DNA from: Shewanella loihica PV-4
GTDB lineage: Bacteria; Pseudomonadota; Gammaproteobacteria; Enterobacterales; Shewanellaceae
NCBI RefSeq assembly: GCF_000016065.1
Contig: NC_009092.1
Location: 124,001-188,000 of the forward strand
Reading direction: 5' to 3'
DNA length: 64,000 nucleotides
The position numbers were made by a program, and so were the translations under genes. The notes under the pieces were generated by a model. The model ran no database searches. It saw only the letters and a list, made by a program, of their open reading frames with translations, and was not told where the DNA came from. Below, one piece after another: positions 51,504 through 63,236 of the stretch (position 1 is its first letter; each line of letters begins with the position of its first letter).

Positions 51504-53600
51504 GTGGCTCGTACAACTCCAATTGAGCGCTACCGTAATATCGGTATCTGTGCTCACGTTGACGCAGGAAAAACCACAACTACAGAACGTGTTCTCTTCT
51601 ATACCGGTATGTCTCACAAGATCGGTGAGGTGCATGATGGCGCAGCCACCATGGACTGGATGGAACAGGAGCAGGAGCGTGGTATTACTATCACCTCGGC
51701 GGCAACGACCACGTTCTGGCGCGGTATGGATGCTCAATTTACCGAGCATCGTATCAACATCATCGACACCCCTGGCCACGTTGACTTCACTATTGAAGTT
51801 GAGCGTTCGCTACGTGTACTCGATGGCGCAGTAGTTGTGTTCTGTGGTTCATCTGGTGTTGAACCTCAGTCCGAAACTGTATGGCGACAAGCGGACAAGT
51901 ACCACGTCCCGCGCTTAGTGTTTGTCAATAAGATGGACCGCGCTGGTGCTGACTTTGAACGCGTCGTTGGACAGATACGTAACCGTCTGGGAGCGACTTG
52001 TGTACCTATTCAATTGAACATAGGTGCAGAAGAAGAGTTTAAGGGTGTCATTGACCTGATCAAGATGAAGGCCATTAACTGGAACGAATCAGATCAAGGT
52101 ATGACCTTCAATTATGAAGAAATTCCCGCAGAGTTGGCCGACAAGGCCGCTGAGATGCGTGAATACCTAGTTGAGAGTGCGGCCGAAGCCTCTGAAGAGC
52201 TGATGGACAAGTACCTTGAAGAAGGTGAGCTATCGGAAGAAGAGATCAAGGCTGCATTACGTCAGCGAACTCTGGCTAACGAGATCGTGCTGGCTACCTG
52301 TGGTTCTGCATTTAAGAACAAGGGTGTGCAGGCGGTACTCGATGCAGTTATCGATTATCTGCCATCGCCAGTCGAAGTACCCGCCATTAAGGGTATTGAC
52401 GACAATGAGAATGAAGTCGAACGTCCGGCGGACGACAACGCGCCATTCTCTGCGTTAGCATTTAAGATCGCGACAGACCCATTCGTAGGAACACTGACCT
52501 TTGTGCGTGTTTATTCAGGCGTATTGGAAGCAGGTTCTGGCGTATATAACTCGGTCAAACAAAAGCGTGAGCGTATTGGTCGTATGGTGCAGATGCATGC
52601 AAACGACCGTAAAGAGATCAAAGAAGTCCGTGCTGGCGACATCGCGGCGGCTATTGGTCTGAAGGATGTTACCACTGGTGACACCCTATGCGATGCTGAC
52701 CATAAAGTTATTCTCGAACGTATGGAGTTCCCTGAGCCCGTAATCACGATTGCCGTGGAGCCTAGATCTCAAGCCGACCAAGATAAGATGGGCATTGCGC
52801 TGCAGAAACTTGCTGCAGAAGATCCCTCTTTCCGCGTTGAGACCAACGAAGAATCGGGGCAAACCCTGATCTCTGGTATGGGCGAGTTGCACTTAGACAT
52901 CATCGTAGACCGTATGCGTCGCGAATTCAGTGTCGAATGTAACGTAGGTAAGCCACAAGTAGCGTATCGTGAGACTATTCGCTCGAGTGTAGAAGTCGAA
53001 GGCAAGTTCGTTCGTCAATCTGGTGGCCGAGGTCAATTTGGTCACGTTTGGTTGAAGCTTGAACCTCAAGAAGAAGGTTTCGGCTATGAATTTGTCAACG
53101 AGATTGTTGGTGGTGTTGTTCCAAGAGAATACATCCCTGCAGTAGATAAAGGTATCCAGGAACAGATGAAGAATGGCGTACTCGCCGGTTTCCCTGTTCT
53201 GGACGTCAAAGTAACGCTGTTCGACGGCTCATACCATGATGTCGACTCGAACGAGATGGCGTTTAAAGTGGCCGCCTCCATGGGCTTCAAGAAGGGTGCT
53301 CTCGAAGCAGACCCTGTGTTACTCGAACCTTGTATGAAGGTTGAAGTAACCACTCCTGAAGATTACATGGGGGATGTAGTAGGCGACTTAAACCGACGTC
53401 GCGGCATGATCGAAGGTATGGACGACGGCATTGGCGGCGTCAAAATCGTTCGAGCTGTAGTACCTCTATCTGAAATGTTTGGTTACGCGACAGACTTGCG
53501 TAGCGCTACCCAAGGACGTGCCTCATACTCTATGGAGTTCCTGAAGTACTCGGATGCGCCGCAGAATGTTGCAAAATCAGTTATAGAAGCGCGCGGATAA
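51504..53600 (+). CDS. fusA: Elongation factor G
   Basis: This 698-residue translocase GTPase starts at GTG 51504 after GAGGG. G1 is [13 protein letters not shown] (about 17-29), followed by switch 1 [10 protein letters not shown]3 DTPGHVDF and G4 NKMDR. Domains II-V follow in the usual order. The gene lies between rpsG and tuf in the str operon. A 698-residue EF-G is normal for this group. Confidence 0.98.
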   Translation: MARTTPIERYRNIGICAHVDAGKTTTTERVLFYTGMSHKIGEVHDGAATMDWMEQEQERGITITSAATTTFWRGMDAQFTEHRINIIDTPGHVDFTIEVERSLRVLDGAVVVFCGSSGVEPQSETVWRQADKYHVPRLVFVNKMDRAGADFERVVGQIRNRLGATCVPIQLNIGAEEEFKGVIDLIKMKAINWNESDQGMTFNYEEIPAELADKAAEMREYLVESAAEASEELMDKYLEEGELSEEEIKAALRQRTLANEIVLATCGSAFKNKGVQAVLDAVIDYLPSPVEVPAIKGIDDNENEVERPADDNAPFSALAFKIATDPFVGTLTFVRVYSGVLEAGSGVYNSVKQKRERIGRMVQMHANDRKEIKEVRAGDIAAAIGLKDVTTGDTLCDADHKVILERMEFPEPVITIAVEPRSQADQDKMGIALQKLAAEDPSFRVETNEESGQTLISGMGELHLDIIVDRMRREFSVECNVGKPQVAYRETIRSSVEVEGKFVRQSGGRGQFGHVWLKLEPQEEGFGYEFVNEIVGGVVPREYIPAVDKGIQEQMKNGVLAGFPVLDVKVTLFDGSYHDVDSNEMAFKVAASMGFKKGALEADPVLLEPCMKVEVTTPEDYMGDVVGDLNRRRGMIEGMDDGIGGVKIVRAVVPLSEMFGYATDLRSATQGRASYSMEFLKYSDAPQNVAKSVIEARG

Positions 53601-53679
53601 CCGCAAACTAGTCTATAACTCATAATTGAATGCTATTACTCAGCAAGGCTGAGTATTTCTGAAAAGAAAGGAATATATC

Positions 53680-54864
53680 GTGGCTAAAGAAAAATTTGAA
53701 CGTAGTAAACCCCATGTTAACGTTGGTACCATCGGTCACGTTGACCATGGTAAAACAACTCTAACTGCTGCTATCTCTCACGTACTGACTAAGACTTACG
53801 GTGGTGAAGCTAAAGATTTCGCACAGATCGATAACGCTCCAGAAGAGCGTGAGCGCGGTATTACCATCAATACCTCTCACATCGAGTACGACACTCCAAC
53901 TCGTCACTACGCACACGTAGACTGCCCAGGCCACGCTGACTATGTTAAAAACATGATCACTGGTGCTGCACAGATGGACGGCGCTATCCTAGTAGTAGCT
54001 TCTACTGACGGTCCAATGCCACAGACTCGTGAGCACATCCTGCTTTCTCGTCAGGTAGGTGTACCTTTCATCATCGTATTCATGAACAAGTGTGACATGG
54101 TTGACGATGAAGAGCTGCTAGAACTAGTAGAGATGGAAGTTCGTGAACTGCTATCTGAATACGACTTCCCAGGTGATGACCTACCAGTTATCCAAGGTTC
54201 AGCTCTGAAAGCCCTAGAAGGCGAGCCAGAGTGGGAAGCTAAGATCCTAGAACTAGCTGAAGCTCTAGATTCTTACATTCCAGAGCCAGAGCGTGCTATC
54301 GACGGTGCATTCATTCTGCCAATCGAAGACGTATTCTCAATCTCAGGCCGTGGTACTGTAGTAACTGGTCGTGTTGAGCGCGGTATCGTTAAAGTTGGTG
54401 ACGAAGTAGAAATCGTAGGTATCAAAGAAACTACTAAGACTACTTGTACTGGTGTTGAAATGTTCCGTAAGCTGCTTGACGAAGGTCGTGCAGGTGAGAA
54501 CTGTGGTGTACTACTACGTGGTACTAAGCGTGATGAAGTTGAGCGTGGTCAAGTACTGGCTCAGCCTGGTTCAATCACTCCACACACTCAGTTCGAATCA
54601 GAAGTATACGTACTGTCAAAAGAAGAAGGTGGTCGTCACACTCCATTCTTCAAGGGCTACCGTCCACAGTTCTACTTCCGTACAACTGACGTAACCGGTA
54701 CTATCGAGCTGCCAGAAGGCGTTGAAATGGTAATGCCTGGTGACAACATCAAGATGGTTGTTACCCTGATCTGCCCAATCGCGATGGACGAAGGTCTACG
54801 TTTCGCTATCCGTGAAGGTGGCCGTACAGTTGGTGCTGGTGTTGTAGCTAAGATCATCGCTTAA
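53680..54864 (+). CDS. tufA: Elongation factor Tu, copy 2 (str operon)
   Basis: This 394-residue EF-Tu is identical to copy 1 (36907-38091) except for Glu in place of Asp at residue 250. It starts with GTG, unlike the ATG of copy 1. Silent differences cluster in the first 150 bases. From there to 53 bases past the stop the copies are nearly the same. It ends the str operon. Either copy alone should be sufficient for function, as known from E. coli. Confidence 0.98.
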   Translation: MAKEKFERSKPHVNVGTIGHVDHGKTTLTAAISHVLTKTYGGEAKDFAQIDNAPEERERGITINTSHIEYDTPTRHYAHVDCPGHADYVKNMITGAAQMDGAILVVASTDGPMPQTREHILLSRQVGVPFIIVFMNKCDMVDDEELLELVEMEVRELLSEYDFPGDDLPVIQGSALKALEGEPEWEAKILELAEALDSYIPEPERAIDGAFILPIEDVFSISGRGTVVTGRVERGIVKVGDEVEIVGIKETTKTTCTGVEMFRKLLDEGRAGENCGVLLRGTKRDEVERGQVLAQPGSITPHTQFESEVYVLSKEEGGRHTPFFKGYRPQFYFRTTDVTGTIELPEGVEMVMPGDNIKMVVTLICPIAMDEGLRFAIREGGRTVGAGVVAKIIA

Positions 54865-54890
54865 TAGCATTTGATTTTACAAACACACTG

Positions 54891-54917
54891 AAAAAGGCAG
54901 CTTAGGCTGCCTTTTTT
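54891..54917 (+). terminator. Terminator after tuf copy 2
   Basis: Same sequence as 38118-38144, ending in T6. It marks the end of the segment shared by the two tuf loci. Confidence 0.88.
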
Positions 54918-55027
54918 ATTGCCGGCGATTTGTTGGCAGAGGGGGGCTAGCTTTTCTGATCTGGATAAGTATAATACTCGCCACTTTGAGAGTTAACGCA
55001 TAACTGCTGTTAATTCGTTCAACGGGC

Positions 55028-55055
55028 TTGATCTTAAACTTTAGATCAGTATAAT
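55028..55055 (+). promoter_or_regulatory. S10 operon promoter
   Basis: TTGATC (55028-55033) and TATAAT (55050-55055) have a 16-base spacer. The spacer is spanned by the inverted repeat TGATCT (55029-55034) and AGATCA (55043-55048). Confidence 0.8.
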
Positions 55056-55145
55056 AGCCCCTCGCCTTAACCATTAGGCGAAGTTTGTCGGTTCTCGAAA
55101 CCGACGTAAAATAATACAGCGACTCCGATTTGGAGTCGAACGGTT

Positions 55146-55199
55146 AAATCATCTCGCTCTGCTTTTCCAGTAAGGAAGAAGCTAGAGGGTGATTTTTTA
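55146..55199 (+). promoter_or_regulatory. S10 leader terminal hairpin with U-tract (probable L4 attenuator)
   Basis: A long imperfect stem (AAATCA-CTC-CT-GCTT against AAGC-AG-G-GTGATTT) is followed by T6. It lies 27 bases before rpsJ. In E. coli L4 acts on the equivalent leader hairpin to stop transcription and translation of the S10 operon; the match here is in position and shape. Confidence 0.7.
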
Positions 55200-55213
55200 T
55201 GTGTCCATTTTAG

Positions 55214-55537
<324 letters not shown>

Positions 55538-55564
55538 TTGAGATCCTTAGAAGAGGTTTGAGAG

Positions 55565-56203
55565 ATGGCTATCGGTCTTATCGGTCGTAAAGTAGGTATG
55601 ACTCGCATCTTCACTGAAGATGGTGCGTCAATACCTGTAACAGTAATTGAAATTGCAGCTAACCGCGTTGCTCAAGTGAAAACTTTAGAAACTGACGGTT
55701 ACCGTGCACTTCAAATTACTACTGGTACCAAAAAAGCTAATCGCATCACTAAACCAGAAGCAGGTCACTTTGCTAAGGCTGGCGTTGAAGCTGGTCGTGG
55801 TTTGTGGGAAATGCGTCTGGCTGACGGTGAAGGCGAAGGCATCGAAGTAGGTGCTGAGCTTAATGTTGATATCTTCGCTGACGTAGCGAAAGTTGATGTT
55901 ACTGGTCAATCAAAGGGTAAAGGTTTCCAAGGCGGTATCAAGCGTTGGAACTTCCGTACTCAAGATGCAACACACGGTAACTCATTGGCACATAGAGCTA
56001 ACGGTTCTATCGGTCAAAACCAAACACCTGGTCGCGTTTTCAAAGGTAAGAAAATGTCTGGCCACATGGGTGCAGAGCGTGTTACTACCCAGAATCTAGA
56101 CGTTGTACGTGTAGACGCTGAGCGTAACCTGCTATTGGTTAAGGGTGCAGTTCCAGGCGCTACTAATGGCGACCTGATCATCAAGCCTGCCGTTAAAGCT
56201 TAG
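55565..56203 (+). CDS. rplC: Ribosomal protein L3
   Basis: This 212-residue protein shows [17 protein letters not shown] at the start and the central [20 protein letters not shown] loop, which reaches towards the peptidyl-transferase centre. The conserved Gln in [12 protein letters not shown] (about 144-155) is the site methylated by PrmB in relatives. It is second in the S10 operon. Confidence 0.98.
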   Translation: MAIGLIGRKVGMTRIFTEDGASIPVTVIEIAANRVAQVKTLETDGYRALQITTGTKKANRITKPEAGHFAKAGVEAGRGLWEMRLADGEGEGIEVGAELNVDIFADVAKVDVTGQSKGKGFQGGIKRWNFRTQDATHGNSLAHRANGSIGQNQTPGRVFKGKKMSGHMGAERVTTQNLDVVRVDAERNLLLVKGAVPGATNGDLIIKPAVKA

Positions 56204-56219
56204 GTCTGAGGAGATAGTA

Positions 56220-56825
56220 ATGGAATTGGTATTGAAAGACGCACAGAGTGCTCTTGAAGTTTCCGAAACTACCTTCGGCCGTGACTTTAATGAAGCACTG
56301 GTTCATCAGGTAGTTGTAGCATACGCTGCAAACGCGCGTCAGGGTACTCGTGCTCAAAAGACTCGCGCAGAAGTAACTGGCTCTGGCAAAAAGCCATGGC
56401 GCCAAAAAGGTACTGGCCGTGCTCGTGCTGGTACTGTTAAAGGCCCAATCTGGCGTGGCGGTGGCGTTTCATTCGCTGCTAAAACCCAAGATCACAGCCA
56501 AAAAGTAAACAAGAAGATGTACCGCGGAGCGCTTAAGAGCATTCTGTCTGAATTAGTACGTCAAGATCGTCTTGTTGTTGTTGAGTCATTCGGTGTTGAA
56601 GCTCCTAAGACTAAAGAGTTGAAGGCTAAGCTGAAAGACATGAAGCTGGAAGACGTATTAATTGTTACTCCAGAGATTGACGAGAACTTGTTCTTAGCTG
56701 CACGCAACCTGTACAAAGTTGACGTTCGCGACGTTGCTGGTATCGATCCAGTAAGCCTAATCGCGTTCGAAAAAGTACTGGTTACTGCCGATGCTGTTAA
56801 GCAAATCGAGGAGATGCTGGGATGA
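56220..56825 (+). CDS. rplD: Ribosomal protein L4
   Basis: This 201-residue protein has the long basic loop [20 protein letters not shown] (about 58-77) that lines the exit tunnel. In E. coli it also represses the S10 operon by acting on the leader RNA. Its end overlaps rplW by four bases. Confidence 0.98.
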   Translation: MELVLKDAQSALEVSETTFGRDFNEALVHQVVVAYAANARQGTRAQKTRAEVTGSGKKPWRQKGTGRARAGTVKGPIWRGGGVSFAAKTQDHSQKVNKKMYRGALKSILSELVRQDRLVVVESFGVEAPKTKELKAKLKDMKLEDVLIVTPEIDENLFLAARNLYKVDVRDVAGIDPVSLIAFEKVLVTADAVKQIEEMLG

Positions 56826-57121
56826 TAAGCGAAGAACGTTTGCTAAAAGTTATTCTAGCGCCACACATCTCTGAAAAGAGTACTGTTTGCGCTGAAAATA
56901 ACAACACGGTCGTTTTCCGTGTAGCTATCGATGCGACTAAAGCTGAAGTTAAAGCTGCAGTAGCTAAGTTGTTCGAAGTTGAAGTAGATTCAGTTCGCAC
57001 TTTGGTTAACAAAGGTAAGACTAAGCGTCACGGTGCCCGTACTGGCCGTCGTAGCGATTGGAAAAAAGCCTATGTGACTTTAGCTGCTGGTGCTGACATC
57101 GATTTCGTCGGCGCTGAGTAA
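56822..57121 (+). CDS. rplW: Ribosomal protein L23
   Basis: This 99-residue protein sits at the tunnel exit and docks trigger factor and SRP. Signatures are [15 protein letters not shown] and the basic loop [20 protein letters not shown]. It overlaps rplD by four bases (ATGA). Confidence 0.98.
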   Translation: MISEERLLKVILAPHISEKSTVCAENNNTVVFRVAIDATKAEVKAAVAKLFEVEVDSVRTLVNKGKTKRHGARTGRRSDWKKAYVTLAAGADIDFVGAE

Positions 57122-57137
57122 GCAAAGGAGAATTATC

Positions 57138-57965
57138 ATGGCAGTTATTAAGTGTAAGCCAACCTCTGCTGGTCGTCGCCACGTTGTTAAAGTGGTGAAC
57201 AGCGATCTGCATAAGGGTAAACCCTTTGCTGGCCTGTTGGCGAAAAAAGCTAAGAGCGGTGGCCGTAACAACACCGGTCGTATTACTGTTCGTCACGTAG
57301 GTGGTGGACACAAGCAGCACTACCGTATTGTTGACTTCAAGCGCAACAAAGACGGTATCCCTGCTAAAGTAGAGCGTTTGGAATATGATCCAAACCGTAC
57401 CGCTAACATCGCACTTGTTTTGTATGCTGATGGTGAGCGTCGTTATATCCTTGCTGCTAAAGGCATGCAAGCTGGTGATCAAATCCAGTCTGGTATCGAT
57501 GCTGAAATCAAAGCGGGTAACGCTTTGCCACTACGCAACATCCCAGTAGGTAGCGTTGTTCACGCAGTTGAAATGAAGCCTGGTAAAGGTGCTCAGATCG
57601 CTCGTTCAGCAGGTACCTATGTACAAGTTGTAGCTCGTGACGGCGCATACGCCACTCTACGTCTTCGCTCTGGCGAAATGCGTAAAGTGCCAGTAGATTG
57701 CCGCGCGACATTAGGTGAAGTTGGTAATGCCGAGCATATGCTACGCCAGTTGGGTAAAGCAGGTGCTAAGCGCTGGAGAGGCGTACGCCCAACAGTTCGT
57801 GGTGTTGCAATGAACCCAGTAGACCATCCACATGGTGGTGGTGAAGGCCGTACATCTGGTGGCCGTCACCCAGTGACTCCATGGGGTGTCCCAACTAAGG
57901 GTTATAAGACCCGTAGTAACAAACGCACCGACAAGTACATCGTACGTCGTCGTAACAAAAAGTAA
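57138..57965 (+). CDS. rplB: Ribosomal protein L2
   Basis: This 275-residue protein is among the most conserved of the large subunit. The start at ATG 57138 follows AAAGGAG (57124-57130); an earlier in-frame start lies inside rplW. The C-terminal [20 protein letters not shown] carries the conserved histidine near the peptidyl-transferase centre. Confidence 0.98.
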   Translation: MAVIKCKPTSAGRRHVVKVVNSDLHKGKPFAGLLAKKAKSGGRNNTGRITVRHVGGGHKQHYRIVDFKRNKDGIPAKVERLEYDPNRTANIALVLYADGERRYILAAKGMQAGDQIQSGIDAEIKAGNALPLRNIPVGSVVHAVEMKPGKGAQIARSAGTYVQVVARDGAYATLRLRSGEMRKVPVDCRATLGEVGNAEHMLRQLGKAGAKRWRGVRPTVRGVAMNPVDHPHGGGEGRTSGGRHPVTPWGVPTKGYKTRSNKRTDKYIVRRRNKK

Positions 57966-57976
57966 GAGGATTCGCC

Positions 57977-58255
57977 ATGCCACGTTCTCTCAAGAAAGGT
58001 CCATTCATTGACCTACACTTGCTGAAGAAGGTAGAGAAAGCGATGGAAGCGGGTGACAAGAAGCCTATCAAGACTTGGTCTCGCCGCTCAATGATCATTC
58101 CTAACATGATTGGAATGACCATCGCTGTCCATAATGGTCGTCAGCACGTACCTGTGTTCGTAACTGACGAGATGATCGGCCACAAGCTTGGTGAATTTTC
58201 ACCAACTCGCACTTATCGCGGCCATGCTGCTGATAAGAAAGCGAAGAAGCGTTAA
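57977..58255 (+). CDS. rpsS: Ribosomal protein S19
   Basis: This 92-residue 30S head protein has [19 protein letters not shown] and [23 protein letters not shown]. It lies 11 bases after rplB in the standard S10 operon order. Confidence 0.98.
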   Translation: MPRSLKKGPFIDLHLLKKVEKAMEAGDKKPIKTWSRRSMIIPNMIGMTIAVHNGRQHVPVFVTDEMIGHKLGEFSPTRTYRGHAADKKAKKR

Positions 58256-58270
58256 TACGGGAGACTCGAG

Positions 58271-58603
58271 ATGGAAGTTTTAGCTAAACATCGTTTTGCC
58301 CGTACGTCGCCTCAAAAGTGTCGTTTGGTTGCAGATCAAATTCGTGGACTGCCTGTTGCTAAGGCTCTTGAAATTTTGACTTTCAGCCCTAAGAAAGCAG
58401 CTGTACTTGTTAAGAAAGTACTAGACTCTGCTATCGCTAATGCTGAGCACAACGAAGGTGCTGACATTGACGAGCTGAAAGTTGGAAAAGTCTTTGTAGA
58501 CGAGGGTCCAACTATGAAGCGTATCATGCCACGTGCTAAAGGCCGTGCTGATCGTATTATCAAGCGTACCAGCCACATCACTGTGGTTGTGTCAGATCGC
58601 TAG
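58271..58603 (+). CDS. rplV: Ribosomal protein L22
   Basis: This 110-residue protein has the long beta hairpin [19 protein letters not shown] (about 77-95) that forms part of the exit tunnel and is the site of known macrolide-resistance changes. The sequence here is of the usual type. Confidence 0.98.
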   Translation: MEVLAKHRFARTSPQKCRLVADQIRGLPVAKALEILTFSPKKAAVLVKKVLDSAIANAEHNEGADIDELKVGKVFVDEGPTMKRIMPRAKGRADRIIKRTSHITVVVSDR

Positions 58604-58612
58604 GAGTTAGCA

Positions 58613-59302
58613 ATGGGACAGAAAGTACATCCTAATGGTATCCGTCTGGGTATCACTAAGCCTTGGATCTCGACTTGGTACGCTGATAAATCAGATTATG
58701 CCAACAATCTAAGCAGCGACTGGGAAGTGCGTAAGTTTCTAGAAAAGAAACTTAAGCAAGCCTCAGTCTCTAAGATTGTTATCGAGCGTCCAGCTAAGAG
58801 TGTTCGCGTTACCATTCACACTGCCCGTCCAGGTGTTGTGATTGGTAAGAAAGGCGAAGATGTTGAAAAGCTGCGCAACGAAGTTGCTAAGTTGACTGGT
58901 ATTCCAGCTCAAATCAACATCGCTGAAATCCGTAAGCCAGAGCTAGATGCGAAGCTGGTTGCCGAAGGCATCGCTTCTCAGCTAGAGCGTCGTGTAATGT
59001 TCCGTCGCGCTATGAAGCGTGCGGTACAGAACGCTATGCGTCTAGGTGCTAAGGGTATCAAAGTTGAAGTGAGCGGCCGTTTAGGCGGTGCTGAGATTGC
59101 GCGTTCAGAGTGGTATCGTGAAGGTCGTGTGCCTCTACATACACTGCGTGCTGATATCGATTATTCTACTGCAGAAAGTCACACTCAATACGGTGTGATC
59201 GGCGTTAAAGTTTGGGTCTTCAAAGGTGAAGTTCTAGACGGCGTTGTTCCTGCGCTAGAAGAGCCGAAACAGCAGCCGAAGCGTAAGCCTCGCGGTAAAT
59301 AG
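58613..59302 (+). CDS. rpsC: Ribosomal protein S3
   Basis: This 229-residue protein has a KH domain with the RNA-binding loop [13 protein letters not shown] (about 75-87) and the conserved [15 protein letters not shown]. It forms part of the mRNA entry site. The Lys/Arg/Pro-rich C-terminus ([10 protein letters not shown]) is typical. Confidence 0.98.
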   Translation: MGQKVHPNGIRLGITKPWISTWYADKSDYANNLSSDWEVRKFLEKKLKQASVSKIVIERPAKSVRVTIHTARPGVVIGKKGEDVEKLRNEVAKLTGIPAQINIAEIRKPELDAKLVAEGIASQLERRVMFRRAMKRAVQNAMRLGAKGIKVEVSGRLGGAEIARSEWYREGRVPLHTLRADIDYSTAESHTQYGVIGVKVWVFKGEVLDGVVPALEEPKQQPKRKPRGK

Positions 59303-59313
59303 GAGAGCTGGCA

Positions 59314-59724
59314 ATGCTGCAACCAAAACGAATGAAGTTTCGTAAAATGTTCAAAGGCCGTAACCGCGGTCTGGCGAACGGCACTGAAGTAAGCTTCGGT
59401 GAGTTCGGTTTGAAAGCTGTTGGACGTGGCCGTCTGACTGCTCGTCAAATCGAATCTGCGCGTCGTGCTATGACACGTCACATTAAACGTCAAGGTCAAA
59501 TTTGGATCCGCGTTTTCCCTGACAAGCCAATCACCTCTAAGCCTCTTGAAGTGCGTATGGGTAAAGGTAAGGGTAACGTTGAATACTGGGTTTGCCAGAT
59601 TCAACCTGGTAAGGTTCTTTATGAGATGAATGGTGTATCAGAAGAGTTGGCTCGTGAAGCTTTCACTCTTGCTGCTGCCAAGCTTCCTATTAAGACTACC
59701 TTCGTAACTAAGACGGTGATGTAA
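59314..59724 (+). CDS. rplP: Ribosomal protein L16
   Basis: This 136-residue protein starts [19 protein letters not shown]. The conserved Arg in the [12 protein letters not shown] stretch region (about 76-93) lies near the A site. It ends in an ATGA-like one-base overlap with rpmC (TAATG at 59722-59726). Confidence 0.98.
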   Translation: MLQPKRMKFRKMFKGRNRGLANGTEVSFGEFGLKAVGRGRLTARQIESARRAMTRHIKRQGQIWIRVFPDKPITSKPLEVRMGKGKGNVEYWVCQIQPGKVLYEMNGVSEELAREAFTLAAAKLPIKTTFVTKTVM

Positions 59725-59915
59725 TGAAAGCGAGCGAACTAACTCAGAAGAGCGTTGAAGAACTGAACGCTGAACTGCTTGGTCTGCTGCGTGAGCAGTT
59801 TAATCTGCGTATGCAACACGCCACTGGTCAGTTGACTCAGACTCACCAGCTCAAAATCGTGCGTCGTAACATTGCGCGCGTTAAGACCATTATTACTTCT
59901 AAGGCGGGTGCATAA
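59724..59915 (+). CDS. rpmC: Ribosomal protein L29
   Basis: This 63-residue two-helix protein ([20 protein letters not shown], then [15 protein letters not shown]) lies near the tunnel exit. It overlaps both neighbours by one base. Confidence 0.97.
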
Positions 59916-60163
59916 TGACTGATAAAATCCGTACTTTGCAAGGTCGTGTACTTAGCAACAAGATGGACAAGTCTATCACTGTAGCTATTGAGCGTAAGGT
60001 TAAGCATCCTCTATACGGGAAGTTTATCAAGCGTACTACTAAGATCCATGCACATGACGAAACAAATCAGTGTAATGCTGGCGATATCGTGACTATTCGC
60101 GAATGCCGTCCGCTGTCTAAGACTAAGTCTTGGACTCTGGTTGAAGTAGTAACAAAAGCCTAA
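59915..60163 (+). CDS. rpsQ: Ribosomal protein S17
   Basis: This 82-residue OB-fold protein has [20 protein letters not shown] and [15 protein letters not shown]. It is the last gene of the S10 operon; a terminator-like hairpin follows. Confidence 0.98.
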
Positions 60164-60182
60164 TTTAATTAGGTGATTAGCG

Positions 60183-60218
60183 AAACGGCTCCTAGATTTG
60201 GGGCCGTTTTTATTTTTA
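60183..60218 (+). terminator. Terminator between the S10 and spc operons
   Basis: AAACGGC (60183-60189) pairs with GCCGTTT (60203-60209), with extra pairs inside, followed by a T-rich tract. It lies 19 bases after rpsQ. Confidence 0.82.
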
Positions 60219-60222
60219 ATAC

Positions 60223-60251
60223 TATCTATTCCTATTTTGCGGTGTTATACT
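60223..60251 (+). promoter_or_regulatory. Possible spc operon promoter
   Basis: TATACT (60246-60251) is a good -10 in the 179-base gap before rplN, but the -35 (TATCTA, 17 bases upstream) is poor. A small dyad TAGAC/GTCTA follows at about 60265-60281. Confidence 0.4.
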
Positions 60252-60342
60252 TGCGCGCCATTTTAGACGTTATTTGGTCTAGAATGGTTTAAAAATGCCC
60301 CAAATATGGGATTAGTGAAGTAACGATAGCGGAGCACTTAAA

Positions 60343-60711
60343 ATGATCCAAATGCAATCGACTCTAGAAGTCGCCTGTAACAGTGGCGCTCGTAGAGTTC
60401 AGTGTATTAAGGTCTTGGGTGGCTCTCATCGTCGTTATGCCGGTATCGGCGACGTCATCAAGGTTTCTGTAAAAGAAGCAATTCCTCGCGGTAAAGCGAA
60501 GAAAGGTGACGTGTATAACGCGGTGGTAGTCCGTACTAAGAAAGGCGTACGTCGTCCAGATGGTTCTGTCATTCGCTTCGATCGCAATGCAGCGGTATTG
60601 CTAAACGCAAACCTTGCACCGATTGGTACTCGTATCTTTGGACCAGTGACGCGTGAACTGCGTACAGAACAATTTATGAAAATTGTTTCTCTGGCACCAG
60701 AAGTACTGTAA
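60343..60711 (+). CDS. rplN: Ribosomal protein L14
   Basis: This 122-residue protein has [20 protein letters not shown] and [20 protein letters not shown]. It is the first gene of the spc operon and helps form the bridge to the 30S subunit and the RsfS silencing site. Confidence 0.98.
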   Translation: MIQMQSTLEVACNSGARRVQCIKVLGGSHRRYAGIGDVIKVSVKEAIPRGKAKKGDVYNAVVVRTKKGVRRPDGSVIRFDRNAAVLLNANLAPIGTRIFGPVTRELRTEQFMKIVSLAPEVL

Positions 60712-60722
60712 GGAGCTTCAAA

Positions 60723-61037
60723 ATGGCAGCTAAAATCCGTCGTGAAGACGAAGTAATTGTACTAGCAGGTAAAGACAAGGGTAAACGCGGTAAGGTTTCT
60801 CGAGTTTTACCAACTGGTAAATTAATTGTAGAAGGCATCAATCTGATCAAGAAGCACCAGAAGCCTAACCCACAAATGGGTGTGACTGGTGGTATCGTTG
60901 AGAAAGAAGCGCCAATACAAGCATCAAATGTAGCGATTTTCAACTCTGCCACTGGCAAAGCTGATCGCGTTGGTTTCCGATTTGAAGACGGCAAAAAAGT
61001 CCGTTTCTTTAAGTCGAACAGTGAACTCGTTAAGTAA
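60723..61037 (+). CDS. rplX: Ribosomal protein L24
   Basis: This 104-residue protein has a KOW motif, [21 protein letters not shown] (about 8-28). It starts assembly of the 50S subunit. AAGGAG precedes the ATG. Confidence 0.98.
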   Translation: MAAKIRREDEVIVLAGKDKGKRGKVSRVLPTGKLIVEGINLIKKHQKPNPQMGVTGGIVEKEAPIQASNVAIFNSATGKADRVGFRFEDGKKVRFFKSNSELVK

Positions 61038-61049
61038 TTGGAGTAAACG

Positions 61050-61589
61050 ATGGCGAAACTGCATGATAAATATAAAGAGACTGTTATCGCTGAGCTTTCT
61101 AAGAAGTTCGGTTATACCAGTGTCATGCAAGTCCCTCGGATTGAGAAAATCACCCTTAACATGGGTGTTGGCGAAGCTGTAGCAGATAAGAAAGTTATGG
61201 AGCACGCGCTTCGTGACATGACTGCTATTGCTGGTCAAAAGCCAGTTGTAACTGTTGCTCGTAAATCAGTTGCTGGTTTTAAAATCCGTGATGGCTACCC
61301 GATTGGCTGCAAGGTTACCCTGCGTGGTGAACGCATGTGGGAATTCCTTGAGCGTTTAGTTGATATCGCAATCCCGCGTATCCGCGACTTCCGTGGTCTG
61401 AGCGCTAAGTCGTTCGACGGACGTGGTAACTACGCAATGGGTGTACGTGAGCAAATCATCTTCCCGGAAATCGATTACGATAAAATCGATAAGATCCGCG
61501 GTATGGATATTGTTATCACTACTACTGCGAAGAATGACGAAGAAGGCCGTGCTTTACTCGACGCCTTTAACTTCCCATTCAAGAAATAA
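61050..61589 (+). CDS. rplE: Ribosomal protein L5
   Basis: This 179-residue 5S rRNA-binding protein has [16 protein letters not shown] and [22 protein letters not shown]. In E. coli the S8 repressor acts at the start of this gene; the same region here is compatible, but I could not fold it reliably. Confidence 0.98.
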   Translation: MAKLHDKYKETVIAELSKKFGYTSVMQVPRIEKITLNMGVGEAVADKKVMEHALRDMTAIAGQKPVVTVARKSVAGFKIRDGYPIGCKVTLRGERMWEFLERLVDIAIPRIRDFRGLSAKSFDGRGNYAMGVREQIIFPEIDYDKIDKIRGMDIVITTTAKNDEEGRALLDAFNFPFKK

Positions 61590-61599
61590 GGGTAGCGAA

Positions 61600-61905
61600 A
61601 TGGCAAAAAGTTCAATGAAAGCACGTGAAGCAAAACGTGCCAAGCTCGTGGCTAAGTATGCTGAAAAGCGTCTAGCTCTTAAGGCTATCATTAGCAATCC
61701 AACTACTTCTGATGAAGATCGTTGGGATGCAGTTCTTAAGCTGCAAGGTCTACCACGTGACTCAAGTGCTGCGCGTCAGCGTAATCGTTGTAGTCAAACT
61801 GGTCGCCCACATGGTTTCCTACGCAAGTTCGGCCTAAGCCGTATCAAATTGCGTGAAGCTACCATGCGTGGTGAAGTTCCTGGTCTGCGTAAGGCCAGCT
61901 GGTAA
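61600..61905 (+). CDS. rpsN: Ribosomal protein S14 (zinc-free form)
   Basis: The 101-residue long form lacks the CXXC pairs of zinc-binding S14. It begins [20 protein letters not shown] and ends [17 protein letters not shown]. Start 61600 is used; a longer frame upstream lies within rplE. Confidence 0.97.
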   Translation: MAKSSMKAREAKRAKLVAKYAEKRLALKAIISNPTTSDEDRWDAVLKLQGLPRDSSAARQRNRCSQTGRPHGFLRKFGLSRIKLREATMRGEVPGLRKASW

Positions 61906-61928
61906 TACTTGTCACGGAGTAAGCTAAT

Positions 61929-62321
61929 ATGAGCATGCAAGATCCAATTGCGGATATGTTAACTCGCATTCGTAACGGCCAAGCTGCTAACAAAGTATCA
62001 GTATCTATGCCTTCTGCTAAGCTGAAAGTTGCTATCGCACAGACGCTTAAAGAAGAAGGTTACATCACTGACTACACCGTAGCAGGCGAAGCCAAGCCGG
62101 TTTTGGAAATCACTTTGAAGTATTTCCAAGGCCAACCAGTCGTTGAGACTATCCAGCGCGTAAGTCGTCCTGGTCTTCGTATTTACAAAGGTAAAAACGA
62201 TCTACCAAAGGTGATGGGCGGTCTGGGTGTCGCAATCGTGTCCACTTCTAAAGGTTTGATGACTGATCGTGCCGCCCGCCAACAAGGCATGGGTGGAGAA
62301 GTTATCTGCTACGTAGCATAA
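61929..62321 (+). CDS. rpsH: Ribosomal protein S8
   Basis: This 130-residue protein has [18 protein letters not shown] and the C-terminal [20 protein letters not shown]. It binds central 16S rRNA and, in E. coli, is the spc operon repressor. Confidence 0.98.
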   Translation: MSMQDPIADMLTRIRNGQAANKVSVSMPSAKLKVAIAQTLKEEGYITDYTVAGEAKPVLEITLKYFQGQPVVETIQRVSRPGLRIYKGKNDLPKVMGGLGVAIVSTSKGLMTDRAARQQGMGGEVICYVA

Positions 62322-62331
62322 GGAGCTAGCA

Positions 62332-62862
62332 ATGTCTCGTGTCGCAAAAGCACCAGTCGCTATCCCTGCAGGCGTAGAAGTGACTTTAAACGAACAAACT
62401 ATCACCGTAAAAGGTGCTAAAGGTAGTTTGACTCGAGTAATCAACGCTGACGTTTCTGTTGTTGTTGAAAACAACGAAATCAAGTGTTCACCAGCTGAAG
62501 GCGTAACTAGCGCTGCACAAGCTGGTACAGCTCGAGCACTAATCAACAACATGGTTGTTGGTGTTAACGAAGGTTTCGAAAGAAAGCTGACTCTAGTTGG
62601 TGTTGGTTACCGTGCAAAAATTGCTGGTAACGGTATCGACCTGACTCTAGGTTTCTCACACCCTCTAGTACACCAGCTTCCTGACGGCGTAACTGCTGAG
62701 TGTCCATCACAAACTGAAATCGTACTTAAGAGTACTGATAAGCAGCTTGTTGGTCAGGTTGCAGCAGAAATTCGTGGCTACCGTCCACCAGAGCCTTACA
62801 AAGGCAAGGGTGTTCGCTATGCTGATGAACAAGTACGCCGTAAAGAGGCTAAGAAGAAGTAG
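62332..62862 (+). CDS. rplF: Ribosomal protein L6
   Basis: This 176-residue two-domain protein has [17 protein letters not shown] and [20 protein letters not shown] near the C-terminus. It lies close to the sarcin-ricin loop. Confidence 0.98.
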   Translation: MSRVAKAPVAIPAGVEVTLNEQTITVKGAKGSLTRVINADVSVVVENNEIKCSPAEGVTSAAQAGTARALINNMVVGVNEGFERKLTLVGVGYRAKIAGNGIDLTLGFSHPLVHQLPDGVTAECPSQTEIVLKSTDKQLVGQVAAEIRGYRPPEPYKGKGVRYADEQVRRKEAKKK

Positions 62863-62872
62863 GTAACGCGAT

Positions 62873-63223
62873 ATGGATAAGAAAACATCTCGCTTACGCC
62901 GCGCGACTCGCGCCCGTAAGAAGATCCAAGAGCTGGGCGTTAACCGTCTGGTTGTACATCGTACACCACGTCACACATACGCACAGGTTATTGATGCCAA
63001 CGCGCAAGTTGTGGCGGCAGCTTCTACTGCTGAAAAAGCGGTATCAGAGCAGCTTAAATACACAGGTAACGTAGAAGCGGCTAAAGCAGTAGGTAAGACT
63101 ATTGCTGAGCGTGCTATCGAGAAAGGCGTAACTGTAGTTGCATTCGATCGTTCCGGCTTTAAGTATCACGGACGCGTAGCTGCCCTGGCAGACGCTGCTC
63201 GTGAAGCTGGCCTACAGTTCTAA
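62873..63223 (+). CDS. rplR: Ribosomal protein L18
   Basis: This 116-residue 5S rRNA-binding protein has [20 protein letters not shown] and [20 protein letters not shown]. It works with L5 to incorporate 5S rRNA. Confidence 0.98.
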   Translation: MDKKTSRLRRATRARKKIQELGVNRLVVHRTPRHTYAQVIDANAQVVAAASTAEKAVSEQLKYTGNVEAAKAVGKTIAERAIEKGVTVVAFDRSGFKYHGRVAALADAAREAGLQF

Positions 63224-63236
63224 GGAATGATTAAAA

